This document shows positions 16,878 through 24,600 of a stretch of 64,000 nucleotides of DNA, piece by piece (the stretch's first letter is position 1; every line of letters starts with the position of its first letter). This stretch comes from Pseudarthrobacter sp. PS3-L1 (GTDB lineage: Bacteria > Actinomycetota > Actinomycetes > Actinomycetales > Micrococcaceae): assembly GCF_030063285.1 (NCBI RefSeq), contig NZ_JASISU010000001.1:620001-684000 (forward strand). The letters are read 5' to 3'. The position numbers and the translations under genes were made by a program. A model generated the notes under the pieces. The model saw only the letters and a list, made by a program, of their open reading frames with translations. It had not been told where the DNA came from and ran no database searches.

Positions 16878-18593
16878 ATGCCGCATGCAATCCTGCCCAA
16901 GGGTGGAAATTCGACCCTGCCGATCCACCATGGTGAGACGCTGTCCGTCGACCTCACGTGGCAATCGTCAACAGCGAACGTTGATGTGGATCTGTTCCTC
17001 ATTATGGTCGATGCCAGCGGGCAGGTTATCTCTAACGAGGCGGTGGTTTTCTACAATCAGCGTCGCTATCTTGACGGTGCTGTCGAGTACTTGGCCGACG
17101 CAACACGGCGTACAGGCGGGCGCGAGCATTCGGCGTCAGTTTCGCTCGCTCTCATGCCTGATGATGTGCACCGAATCGCTATAGCTGCCAGCCTGGATTC
17201 GTCTGAGGGCGTGCTTGGTCGCTTGGATGACCTCCGTCTTCTGGTCAAATCTCCCTCTGGTGTCTCTTTCGAGATTCCTGCCTCAGGTCTGTCCAACGAA
17301 AATGTGGCCGTGATGGGGGAGCTTTACCGCAGAAACGCCGATTGGAAGATCCGCAGTGTTTCGCAGGGATGGACGGGTGGGCTCGAATCCTTCCTCGGCG
17401 AACATGGTGTGACCATCGAGGAGGAAGCTCCCGTGGCCCTTTCTGCGTCACCTACTTCGGATGCCGTTCCTAGCTGGCCAGCATCGGCCCGACTTAGCGA
17501 TCTCCATGACCTAGAACATCGGATTCGTGAGAAGGAAGCAGTGCTCCGCGAGCTCGAATCCATGATTGTTGAGACTCGGGAGCTGAAACTCCTGCAAGAT
17601 CTGGGGATATACGAGTTTGCTCACCCATTGGACGACGCCGTTCAGTATAAGGACCGGTTGGATACCCTGCGGACAGATCTCAAGGCCGTTGCCAAGGAGC
17701 GTGGAGTTACGGGTGCGTCCAACTGGGCGGTAAATGGGAATGTGAAAGACGGCGCCAGAATGGTTCGCGAACAATGTCGATTGATGCTGCGGGCGTACAA
17801 CGCAGAAGCTGATAACTGCATCCGGACGGTGCGCAGTCACAACCTTGAGTCGACTGTTTCGAGGTTGACGCGAGCAAAGGACTCCATTGAGAAGTTGGGG
17901 CGCAGCATGGCCATCCAGATCACTGGGGAATACCACGATCTTCGTCTCGCCGAGATTCACCTCACCGCTGATTACCATCTAAAAGTAGCCGAAGAGCGTG
18001 AGGCCCAGCGTGCCATTCGAGAGGAACTGCGAGAACAGGAAAAGGTGGAGCGGGAGCTTCAGAAGGCCAGGGAACAGTTTGAAAAGGAGCGAGATCAGTA
18101 CGCGGCCGCTCTGCAAATTGCTGTTAGCAGCGGAGACGCTGACGCCATCGCCACCATGCAGGAACGGCTTGATAAAGCTGAATATAACCTTCGGGACATT
18201 GTGAACCGTGAGGCGAATGCCAAAACCGGTTACGTCTATGTCATTTCGAACCTGGGGGCTTTCGGAGATCAGATTGTGAAGATCGGCATGACTCGCCGGC
18301 TGGAACCAACAGAGCGCATCCGGGAACTCAGCGGCGCTGGAGTGCCGTTTCTCTACGACGTCCACGTCCTGTTTTTCAGCGACGATGCGGCTGGCCTTGA
18401 GGCACAGCTTCACCGGGAGTTTGAGGCCCGCCGGGTTAATCGCATTAATCTCCGTAGGGAATTCTTCTACGCTACTCCCTACGAGGTGAGGGAAGCGGTT
18501 CGACGCATTGTTGGGGCCACAACACTTGATTTCAGGGAAGAAGCCGAGGCGTCTGAGTTTCGCCGCAGCATGTCAATGTCCAAGGGGGACTAG
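16878..18593 (+). CDS. TerD-DUF4041-GIY-YIG (T5orf172-type) nuclease fusion protein
   Basis: A 571-residue three-part protein. Residues 1-185 form a TerD fold (N-terminal LPKGGNSTL, VVFYNQ at 56-61, ELYRRNADWKIRSVSQGW at 148-165), but the second calcium loop has become TGGREHSAS. Residues 205-445 are a coiled-coil DUF4041 region with its YEFAHPLDDAVQYKDRL and NWAVNGNVKDGARM blocks. Residues 450-545 are a GIY-YIG nuclease of the T5orf172/MUG113 type: GYVYVIS at 451-457, VKIGMT at 467-472, and acidic candidates E508 and E528. DUF4041-T5orf172 pairs are common in phages. Here the array is fused to a stress-sensor domain, suggesting DNA cleavage or processing triggered by Ter signalling (inference). 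Its stop shares one base with the next start. Confidence 0.88.
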   Translation: MPHAILPKGGNSTLPIHHGETLSVDLTWQSSTANVDVDLFLIMVDASGQVISNEAVVFYNQRRYLDGAVEYLADATRRTGGREHSASVSLALMPDDVHRIAIAASLDSSEGVLGRLDDLRLLVKSPSGVSFEIPASGLSNENVAVMGELYRRNADWKIRSVSQGWTGGLESFLGEHGVTIEEEAPVALSASPTSDAVPSWPASARLSDLHDLEHRIREKEAVLRELESMIVETRELKLLQDLGIYEFAHPLDDAVQYKDRLDTLRTDLKAVAKERGVTGASNWAVNGNVKDGARMVREQCRLMLRAYNAEADNCIRTVRSHNLESTVSRLTRAKDSIEKLGRSMAIQITGEYHDLRLAEIHLTADYHLKVAEEREAQRAIREELREQEKVERELQKAREQFEKERDQYAAALQIAVSSGDADAIATMQERLDKAEYNLRDIVNREANAKTGYVYVISNLGAFGDQIVKIGMTRRLEPTERIRELSGAGVPFLYDVHVLFFSDDAAGLEAQLHREFEARRVNRINLRREFFYATPYEVREAVRRIVGATTLDFREEAEASEFRRSMSMSKGD

Positions 18594-19981
18594 TGGGTTT
18601 TAAGAAGAGCAAGTCATTTAAGGTAATGCCTGGGGTGCGCGTGCGGGTATCAACCAGCGGCGTGAGCACCCACGTGGGTGGCAGGAAGGTCACACGCACT
18701 CGCACAACTGCACCTGCCAGATCCGTCTCTACTAGGGCGCCAGCGACGAGGGCGCCATCGACCCCGGTGCAGGCTGCTGTCAGGCCTGGTTTGTTCGCTG
18801 CCAAAGAGGAGAAATTGCTCTTCGCCTTCGTGTCCGCGCCAGAGACTTTCAGTCTCGATGAGGCGGTTCTGGCAAATCAGCAGTACGCCAAGCTTTCGCA
18901 CGCGCTCTTGGGACTGCGTCTTCTCACCAATGGACGGACACAGGAGGCAGTTGAACATCTGCGTACTGCCGTTTCCCTGAATGGGGCGTTGGAACTTCAT
19001 GCTTTCACCGCCAAGTACCTCCCCAGTTATCGGCTGACTCTCGGCATCGCGGGCGGAGTCTCTGTGGACTTGCCCATTTCCGATGACGCCATTGTCCTGG
19101 CCCTCGCTGAAGGACTACAGAACTTGGATCAGGCCCAGGTGGCTATTTACTACGTCGAGGCCCTGGACCCTAGCTACCCTGCACTGCTGAGCCTGACCGA
19201 TCTCTATATGGACATGGAGGACTGGCATGAAGTTGTTCGGCTGACTGACGGAATTGCCATTGATTCGGAACTGACGGCGACGCTGGCAATCTTTCGGTCA
19301 AAGTCACACCTGGCTCTCGGTGAACTTGTTGCAGCGGCGGAATGTATCAAGACTCTGGCTCCTAGCAAGAAGTACGGTACTGAAGTGCGGTTCCAGGCAT
19401 TAGCCCTCCGGGCGGAAGTAAGCCTGAGGGAGGGTTCCCCCGCACGGGCCTTGGCAGACCTCGAGAGGATTCTGGCTGAGGACTCGACGGTCCCGGGGTT
19501 GCGGGATGCCATGGCACGGGTTAGGGACCGCCAAAAGGAACTGGATCACGAAAAAGAAGCTGCTGCCAGGCAGGCTGCTGGCGAAAAGGAACGCGCTGCG
19601 GAGATGAAACGTGAGCTGGCTGAGCGTGCCAAGGAGGAGAAACGGCAGGAGGTTGAGCGCGTTAGAGAAGAGAAGCGCCAACTGGCTGAGCGCGCCAAGG
19701 AAGAAAAACGCGCCGAAGTGGAACGGGTGAAGGCCGAGAAGGCTGCAGCAAAGGAGGTGCTGCAAGCTCAGCGGGCGGCACCAAAACCTGTGCTTCAGGC
19801 TGGAATCATTGACCTCTCGGTAGATGACGAGGATATCGCCGCAGACTCCGGTGAGCGGGAACAGGTTCAGGCGGATGCTGGCGCCATGGCTCCCGGCTTC
19901 TACCCGGATCCGCAGGAAGTTGCTCCCTACCGGTATTGGGATGGTTCGGACTGGACGTCGCGTATCAGAATGAAAGCGTAA
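18593..19981 (+). CDS. DUF4236-helical repeat-coiled coil-DUF2510 protein, partner of the TerD-nuclease
   Basis: A 462-residue protein starting with GTG at 18593, overlapping the nuclease stop by one base (TAGTG), so the two are co-translated. Residues 1-45 match DUF4236 (GFKKSKSFKVMPGVRVRVST followed by SGVSTHVGG). Residues 70-310 are helical with TPR-like spacing and repeated Leu/Ala. Residues 310-400 are a Lys/Glu/Arg-rich coiled coil containing two copies of an LAERAKEEKR-type repeat. Residues 433-462 are a DUF2510 tail with the pattern GFYPDPQ...YRYWDGSDWT. DUF2510 is usually found in actinobacterial membrane or secreted proteins, but no membrane helix is seen here. Function is unknown; a scaffold or regulator of the nuclease is a reasonable guess. 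Confidence 0.83.
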   Translation: MGFKKSKSFKVMPGVRVRVSTSGVSTHVGGRKVTRTRTTAPARSVSTRAPATRAPSTPVQAAVRPGLFAAKEEKLLFAFVSAPETFSLDEAVLANQQYAKLSHALLGLRLLTNGRTQEAVEHLRTAVSLNGALELHAFTAKYLPSYRLTLGIAGGVSVDLPISDDAIVLALAEGLQNLDQAQVAIYYVEALDPSYPALLSLTDLYMDMEDWHEVVRLTDGIAIDSELTATLAIFRSKSHLALGELVAAAECIKTLAPSKKYGTEVRFQALALRAEVSLREGSPARALADLERILAEDSTVPGLRDAMARVRDRQKELDHEKEAAARQAAGEKERAAEMKRELAERAKEEKRQEVERVREEKRQLAERAKEEKRAEVERVKAEKAAAKEVLQAQRAAPKPVLQAGIIDLSVDDEDIAADSGEREQVQADAGAMAPGFYPDPQEVAPYRYWDGSDWTSRIRMKA

Positions 19982-20008
19982 TCGGGGTCTAACTCGGGCG
20001 CGCGCCTT

Positions 20009-20076
20009 CTACAACGGCCGACGGCGGCGGAAGCCTCCCGCCGCCGTCGTCCGTCCCAGCGCTGGAGTAGGCCCAG
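20009..20076 (+). repeat. 68-bp direct repeat, right copy; probable terminator
   Basis: Partner of the copy at 16757-16824. It forms a strong hairpin (GGCGGCGGAAGCCTCCCGCCGCC) between the converging DUF4236 gene and the amidohydrolase, so it probably ends both transcripts. An extra palindrome follows, made of two CAGCGCTGG units at 20056-20083. Confidence 0.88.
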
Positions 20077-20113
20077 CGCTGGGGTGGCCAGCGCGGCCCA
20101 GGGCCGGGTACCG

Positions 20114-21340
20114 CTAGAGCAACGCCAACTGGTCCGCGACAACTGTGCCGCGGTGGATGACTGTCCTGTCCGGCAGCCGGTCCATGACGGCGGCGGTGAC
20201 GGTGTCGCCGGAGACCAGCACCAGTTCTGCGGGGTCCCCAACAGCCAGGCCGGGACGGTCCGCAATGGAGGTAAGACGCATGGCTGCCGGATCCAGGACG
20301 GACGCGCCGCCGATGGTTGCCACGGCCACGGCGTGCTCAACGAGCTCATCGGCCCGGAACCTGGACGTAAACGCCAGCTGCCAGGTGCGGTCCAGCATGT
20401 CCGCGTTGCCATAGGGGGACCAGAAGTCGCGCTGCCCGTCCTGGCCCAGGCCCACCCGCACGCCAGCTGCGGCGAGCTTCGCCAGCGGCAGCGGTTCCCC
20501 GGATGGGGCAACAGTTGCCATGGAAATATCCAGCGCCCCGAGGTCCTCCAGGAGTTCCTGCAGCTGGCCCGCGGGCAGCTCGGCCAGGCCGTAGCCGTGC
20601 GAAATGGTCACCAGGCCCTGCATGCCCAGGGCCCTGGTGCGCTCCACAATCAGCTGGGCACTGAACAAGCCCAGCTGTGCTGGTTCGTGCAGGTGGATAT
20701 CCACAGGCAGACCGTACTTCTCCGCCAGTCCAAAGACAATGTCCAGGTGCCGCACAGGGTCACGGTCCAGGGCGCAGGGATCAATGCCACCCACCACGTC
20801 GACGCCGAGCTTCAGCGCCTCCTCAAGAACCTCCACACTGCCCGGTTCGCGCAGCAGGCCCGCCTGCGGGAAGGCAATCACCGCAACATCTGCCCGGTCT
20901 TGATGCTCCTGCCTGGCGGCCAGGACGCCTTCCAGGCGTTCCAGCCCGGTATCCACGTCCACCTGCGCGAAGCTGCGGACCCGGGTGGTGCCGTGCTCAA
21001 TCATGGCGCCCAGGGTGTGGGTGGCCCGTTCGGCAACGCTGGCGTCATCCTCGCGCCAGTGCTGCCTGTCATTCAGCATCATGGCCCACACGCCCGGGCC
21101 GCCGGAGTGGGGCCGGAAGGGTTGGCCCAGCCGGGTGGAATCAAGGTGGACATGCACATCGGAGAAGGACGGCAACAGGATGCGCCCGCGGCCTTCCAGG
21201 ACGGTGACGCCGGCGGACACCTCCGTAGGGGAGGTCCCCGCAGTGCTGGCGGGCCCGACGGCGGTGATCGCACCGCCGTCGAGCGTTACGTCTGTTGCCT
21301 CGGCGCCCCAGGGGCGGACGTTGCGGAGAATCAGGGTCAT
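20114..21340 (-). CDS. Cytosine-deaminase-like amidohydrolase
   Basis: A 408-residue metal-dependent amidohydrolase. Metal ligands are visible as HVHLD near residue 64, HLHE near residue 223, a further His in TISHGYG near 251, and the acidic GLGQDGQRDFWSPYGN segment near 300-315. These resemble cytosine deaminase and related amino-heterocycle deaminases. Its ATG overlaps the stop of a solute-binding-protein remnant (ATGA), so it once belonged to an operon with a peptide/nickel-type ABC transporter whose upstream part is gone. The substrate is unknown, but the lost transporter and the NCS1 permease further on suggest nitrogenous heterocycles or amides. Confidence 0.88.
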   Translation of the reverse strand: MTLILRNVRPWGAEATDVTLDGGAITAVGPASTAGTSPTEVSAGVTVLEGRGRILLPSFSDVHVHLDSTRLGQPFRPHSGGPGVWAMMLNDRQHWREDDASVAERATHTLGAMIEHGTTRVRSFAQVDVDTGLERLEGVLAARQEHQDRADVAVIAFPQAGLLREPGSVEVLEEALKLGVDVVGGIDPCALDRDPVRHLDIVFGLAEKYGLPVDIHLHEPAQLGLFSAQLIVERTRALGMQGLVTISHGYGLAELPAGQLQELLEDLGALDISMATVAPSGEPLPLAKLAAAGVRVGLGQDGQRDFWSPYGNADMLDRTWQLAFTSRFRADELVEHAVAVATIGGASVLDPAAMRLTSIADRPGLAVGDPAELVLVSGDTVTAAVMDRLPDRTVIHRGTVVADQLALL

Positions 21341-21724
21341 TTGTTCATTCCTGTTGCGGAGAAGTCGTACAGGCCATCGGCGCGCTGGGTCCAGTCGAGT
21401 GCCTTGTCCACGGCGAAGTTGTTGGCCGGGACGTAGAGCGGGATGAAGTAGGACTGCTCATTGCTGTAGCCGAGGAGTTCCCGGAAGACATCCAGGCGGG
21501 CATCCCCATCGACCCCACGCTGGGTGACGGCCAGTTCAGCGGTCTTGGGATCCTGCGCGTAGTTGTTGTTTCCGGCCTCTTCATAGAAGTCGGTCAGGGG
21601 AAGGTCCCCGTCGAGCGTGGATGGTGCCCAGGTGTTCAAGTAGATCCCCTTCAGCTGTCGGTTGCGGATCTTCAGAGTATGGCTTGCCTGGTCAGCGCCT
21701 ACCAGGTTGACGTTGATCCCGGCC
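21337..21724 (-). pseudogene. C-terminal remnant of an ABC transporter family-5 solute-binding protein
   Basis: The frame from about 21724 to the stop at 21337 encodes roughly 128 residues typical of the end of a family-5 (dipeptide/oligopeptide) substrate-binding protein: GINVNLVGADQASH, then a WAPSTLDGDLPLTDFYEE segment and the C-terminal YFIPLYVPANNFAVDKALDW. Full-length proteins have over 500 residues with a lipoprotein signal. Upstream of about 21725 the homology stops abruptly and unrelated sequence begins. The open frame continues to 21798 only by chance. This is the left scar of the foreign island. Confidence 0.82.
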
Positions 21725-22783
21725 GAGGAAGTCCTCACGCAGATCACCGCCATCCCGAACGGTGTTGAAGGCCGTGACCGAACGATCCAGTGGCTCACTA
21801 CGTCTCAGATCGTCGGTGCCGCACGTGACCACCTGGGGCACGTGGAGTTGTTCTTGACAGGCCCCGCGCTTCAACCCAGAACGAAAACGGTGCGCGACGC
21901 AGTGCACCACCACTCTTGGCATCGCGAGATCGGGGAACCTCTAGAAGCGAACCGTATCCTTTTTCCCGCTTTCGGTCACTTCGATCAAGTCGGTGCCCTC
22001 ATTGGTACTGAGTTGCTACGCGAAGGAGCAGATAGCGACTTACCGCGGGCCTTCGCAATGACGGAACCGATTATTGAACTCACCATCAAGCGGCTCGAAC
22101 TCTCCCAAAGCGCGCTGTTCGGTCTTGCCGGAGAACTCCTGATACTCGATGCCGTATTCCGCCAGGCCGACGAACAGTACGTCGGCCAACTCGTCCAGGC
22201 GTGGGACGGCTGGCGACGCTCCTCACGCGACTTCTCTTGGGACGGGACCGGTGTGGAGATCAAGACGACGACCGGGAGCACATCCAGGCACACCGTCGAA
22301 GGTGTTCACCAGATCGAGCCGCTCCAACCCTCCGACGACGTATCCGGCGAGGACAGGCTGTTGCTTGTTAGTGTCGGGCTCCAACTGTCCGCACCAAGTG
22401 CCAATTCCTTCACGGTGCCGCAACTTACCCAGCGGATCGTGGAGCGTATGGAGGCCACGGGAAACGGAGGCGCCGCGGCGGACTTTTTGGCTCACGTCTC
22501 CAGCTACGGGTCCGAATCAGGCTTCGGCTACCACCACACGACAATGTCTAATGACGCTCCCTTCACCACCTCGTTTACGCCGGCCTTCGTCCGGTGCTAC
22601 GAGATGGGGGATCCTGCGGTGGAGGTGCTCAGACGAGACGACGTCGTCAGCCACCATCACGTGGATGCTCAGTCCGTGACCTTCACGATCAACCTGCCGG
22701 CGACTATCAGTGCCGACAACCCCGTGTCTGGAATCCACCGGGTGTCTTTGGCGATTCTTGGCGGTGAACCGCAAGTCCCGTGA
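21662..22783 (+). CDS. PD-(D/E)XK motif (DUF4420) protein, probably truncated at its N-terminus
   Basis: A 373-residue frame whose region from about residue 40 onward resembles the DUF4420 PD-(D/E)XK family found in Z1-domain restriction-like systems. The core LFGLAGELLIL (around residue 155) leads to W-x-G, DFSWDG and the catalytic VEIKTTTGS near residue 197. The first roughly 21 codons lie antisense over the solute-binding remnant, and the usual N-terminal block seems missing, so the gene was probably cut at about 21725 and may not be functional. None of the usual partners (Z1 helicase, GHKL ATPase, AIPR protein, C5 methylase) is present. The real start, if any, is uncertain. Confidence 0.66.
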   Translation: MRIFRVWLAWSAPTRLTLIPAEEVLTQITAIPNGVEGRDRTIQWLTTSQIVGAARDHLGHVELFLTGPALQPRTKTVRDAVHHHSWHREIGEPLEANRILFPAFGHFDQVGALIGTELLREGADSDLPRAFAMTEPIIELTIKRLELSQSALFGLAGELLILDAVFRQADEQYVGQLVQAWDGWRRSSRDFSWDGTGVEIKTTTGSTSRHTVEGVHQIEPLQPSDDVSGEDRLLLVSVGLQLSAPSANSFTVPQLTQRIVERMEATGNGGAAADFLAHVSSYGSESGFGYHHTTMSNDAPFTTSFTPAFVRCYEMGDPAVEVLRRDDVVSHHHVDAQSVTFTINLPATISADNPVSGIHRVSLAILGGEPQVP

Positions 22784-22954
22784 GACAAAGCCGCGCCGGG
22801 GCGCGCTTCATCCAACAGACCTAGTTGGGGCAGCGGTGAAGGCCGGCCTGCTGCCTGTCTTGCTGGCGAATGGTTCGGTGCCTGACGAGCAATTGCCCGG
22901 ACGCGTTTCGTTGGTAAAACGGTCAGCGCTGTGACTGTTTTCGACCGGAATGCA

Positions 22955-23491
22955 CTATGTGGGAAGCCGCCGCCGGGCTTGGTTGAATCCAGCCACAAAA
23001 TTGGCTCGCGTATTGCCGAGGGGAAACGCGATCGGACGGTCATGCAGGAGCGGAAGGCCTGCGGAGATGAGCGGCTGATTAAGTATCACGTAGAGATCCG
23101 TTTTCACCACCACGACGCCCACCGGTTCAAGAGCCGATGCGCGCGCCACACAGCTCGGAACGGCGTCGTGCAGGACTCGGCGACGCTTGGCAGCGCTGAG
23201 GGCATTGACTGGATATTGGGCGAGATCGATGAGGAAGAAGCCGTCATCGTAGAGTCGTTCCAACCAAGGACGCTTCCCGGTTCGTTGTAGGTCCGTCTTC
23301 GAGACTCCGTACATCGCTTCAACCACGCCACGGAAAAGGTTGTCGGGACCGAGCCGGTCTGCATAGAAGAACCTGCGGGCCGAGACATCCCCGCCGTCGG
23401 CCGGCGCACTCTCCGCGATCATCAGCAACTTCACGCGGCTGGGTTTCCACTGACTGCGCAAGCGCGCGTACCACGGGTCTTCGTCCGTCAT
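22955..23491 (-). CDS. Hypothetical protein, possibly uracil-DNA-glycosylase-like
   Basis: A 178-residue protein without a confident family. The opening strand VKLLMIAESAPADGG, then FFYADRLGPDNLFRG and YDDGFFLIDLAQYPVN, recall the GES-P-G and D-L---P-N pattern of proteins with a uracil-DNA-glycosylase-like fold. The similarity is weak and read by eye only. A TACATT element at 23498-23503 (complement strand) lies about seven bases from the ATG, so the message may be leaderless. A run of ten Gs lies 7 bases further upstream. It sits in the foreign island and faces the next gene. Confidence 0.6.
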   Translation of the reverse strand: MTDEDPWYARLRSQWKPSRVKLLMIAESAPADGGDVSARRFFYADRLGPDNLFRGVVEAMYGVSKTDLQRTGKRPWLERLYDDGFFLIDLAQYPVNALSAAKRRRVLHDAVPSCVARASALEPVGVVVVKTDLYVILNQPLISAGLPLLHDRPIAFPLGNTRANFVAGFNQARRRLPT

Positions 23492-23510
23492 GGGTTTAAT
23501 GTATCGTCAC

Positions 23511-23520
23511 GGGGGGGGGG
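23511..23520. repeat. G10 homopolymer in a divergent promoter region
   Basis: Ten consecutive Gs lie 20 bases upstream of the glycosylase-like gene and 100 bases upstream of the next rightward gene. Tracts like this slip during replication and can change promoter spacing. A sequencing or assembly error is the main alternative. Confidence 0.85.
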
Positions 23521-23619
23521 AAGAATTGTGCCTCCTTGTCATCGAGGCGTGGCAATGTCGCGGGGAAAGTGATGGCAAGATAAGTCGTGCAATGCACATA
23601 GCAGATTGGGGTAAGGCCG

Positions 23620-24567
23620 TTGAGCGCCTTTGGATACCGGATTAGTCTCTTCCAGTTGGCGATCAAGGGGCGACCCAAAGATACCTACCCTTTCGACCAT
23701 AAGTCCCTCGGAGGGTCTCTTCTCTCGCTTCTCGACGGCGAGATTAAGCAGATGGTCAACCAAGGCGAAGCAGACGACAGGAAATCAACGTTCTTCACCG
23801 TTGACTCGGAGCGTCGCGACAACTGGGGACTTGTCACCGAAGCTTCGGGAGGCGCCTACGGCTCGGAAGCCCGTGCGGTGAACGTAACGTCCGGTCAGAA
23901 GACGAAGGACATCTCATCCGACGAGGCTGTCCTTCGGGGTTCGAGGATCGTCTTCATAGTTCCACCGAGCGGTGAGTACGGCATCATCATCTCCGAAGTG
24001 CAAGGTAACGCGAGCCTTCTGTCTCCCTTCGTCAACCAGCTTAACTTCCGTCTGGGTCTAAAGAACCTCCGTATCCATCTGGAAAAGGATGTTGCCGACG
24101 GTGTGGCATGGATGCAGTACCTCAACAGTTCCGACGTAGGCATTACGGGCGTCGAACTTGTAACCAAGCAATCAGTCGACCAGACAAGCTTCGACTTCAG
24201 CGATTCCTCGGGCGTGTCCGGCGTCAGGATGTTCGTGGGAATCACGCCGGGCAGTGGACTCGCTAAGAAGTTCGCGGCCACGCTCAAGAGCATGGTTGGG
24301 AAGGGGAGGCAGCCATTCCAACTCGTGGGTTTGGTGGGCCTCAAGGACTATGCCGACTCCGACTTCGACGAAGAGAAGATCATCACCGTCCAGGACGGAC
24401 AGAAGAGGATTCTCGAGGTTAGCCACGGGTGGCCTCGCTTCGTGTACCCCTTGGATACGAATGTCAGACCCTCGGAGCAAGATTTTCTTAAAGAGATTCA
24501 GTCCTCAGCGTTTTCCGTTTTGCACGAGGTGGGCATCACCCCGCCGCAGGGCTGGTTTCCTAAGTAA
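23620..24567 (+). CDS. Hypothetical island protein, first of a two-gene pair
   Basis: A 315-residue protein I do not recognise. It starts with TTG at 23620 (an in-frame stop lies at 23599), preceded by a TAAGG purine run. The N-terminal half has LFQLAIKGRPKDTYPFDH and a beta-rich region ending IVPPSGEYGIIISE (around residue 125); the C-terminal half is alpha/beta and ends GITPPQGWFPK. No membrane helix, signal peptide or obvious catalytic motif is seen. Base and codon choice is visibly less GC-biased than in flanking host genes, which points to transfer. It is followed after 33 bases by a four-helix membrane protein. A cytoplasmic sensor with a membrane effector is one possibility. Confidence 0.68.
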   Translation: MSAFGYRISLFQLAIKGRPKDTYPFDHKSLGGSLLSLLDGEIKQMVNQGEADDRKSTFFTVDSERRDNWGLVTEASGGAYGSEARAVNVTSGQKTKDISSDEAVLRGSRIVFIVPPSGEYGIIISEVQGNASLLSPFVNQLNFRLGLKNLRIHLEKDVADGVAWMQYLNSSDVGITGVELVTKQSVDQTSFDFSDSSGVSGVRMFVGITPGSGLAKKFAATLKSMVGKGRQPFQLVGLVGLKDYADSDFDEEKIITVQDGQKRILEVSHGWPRFVYPLDTNVRPSEQDFLKEIQSSAFSVLHEVGITPPQGWFPK

Positions 24568-24600
24568 GGCGGAACTACAATCTTGCCAGGAGGCCCCGAC

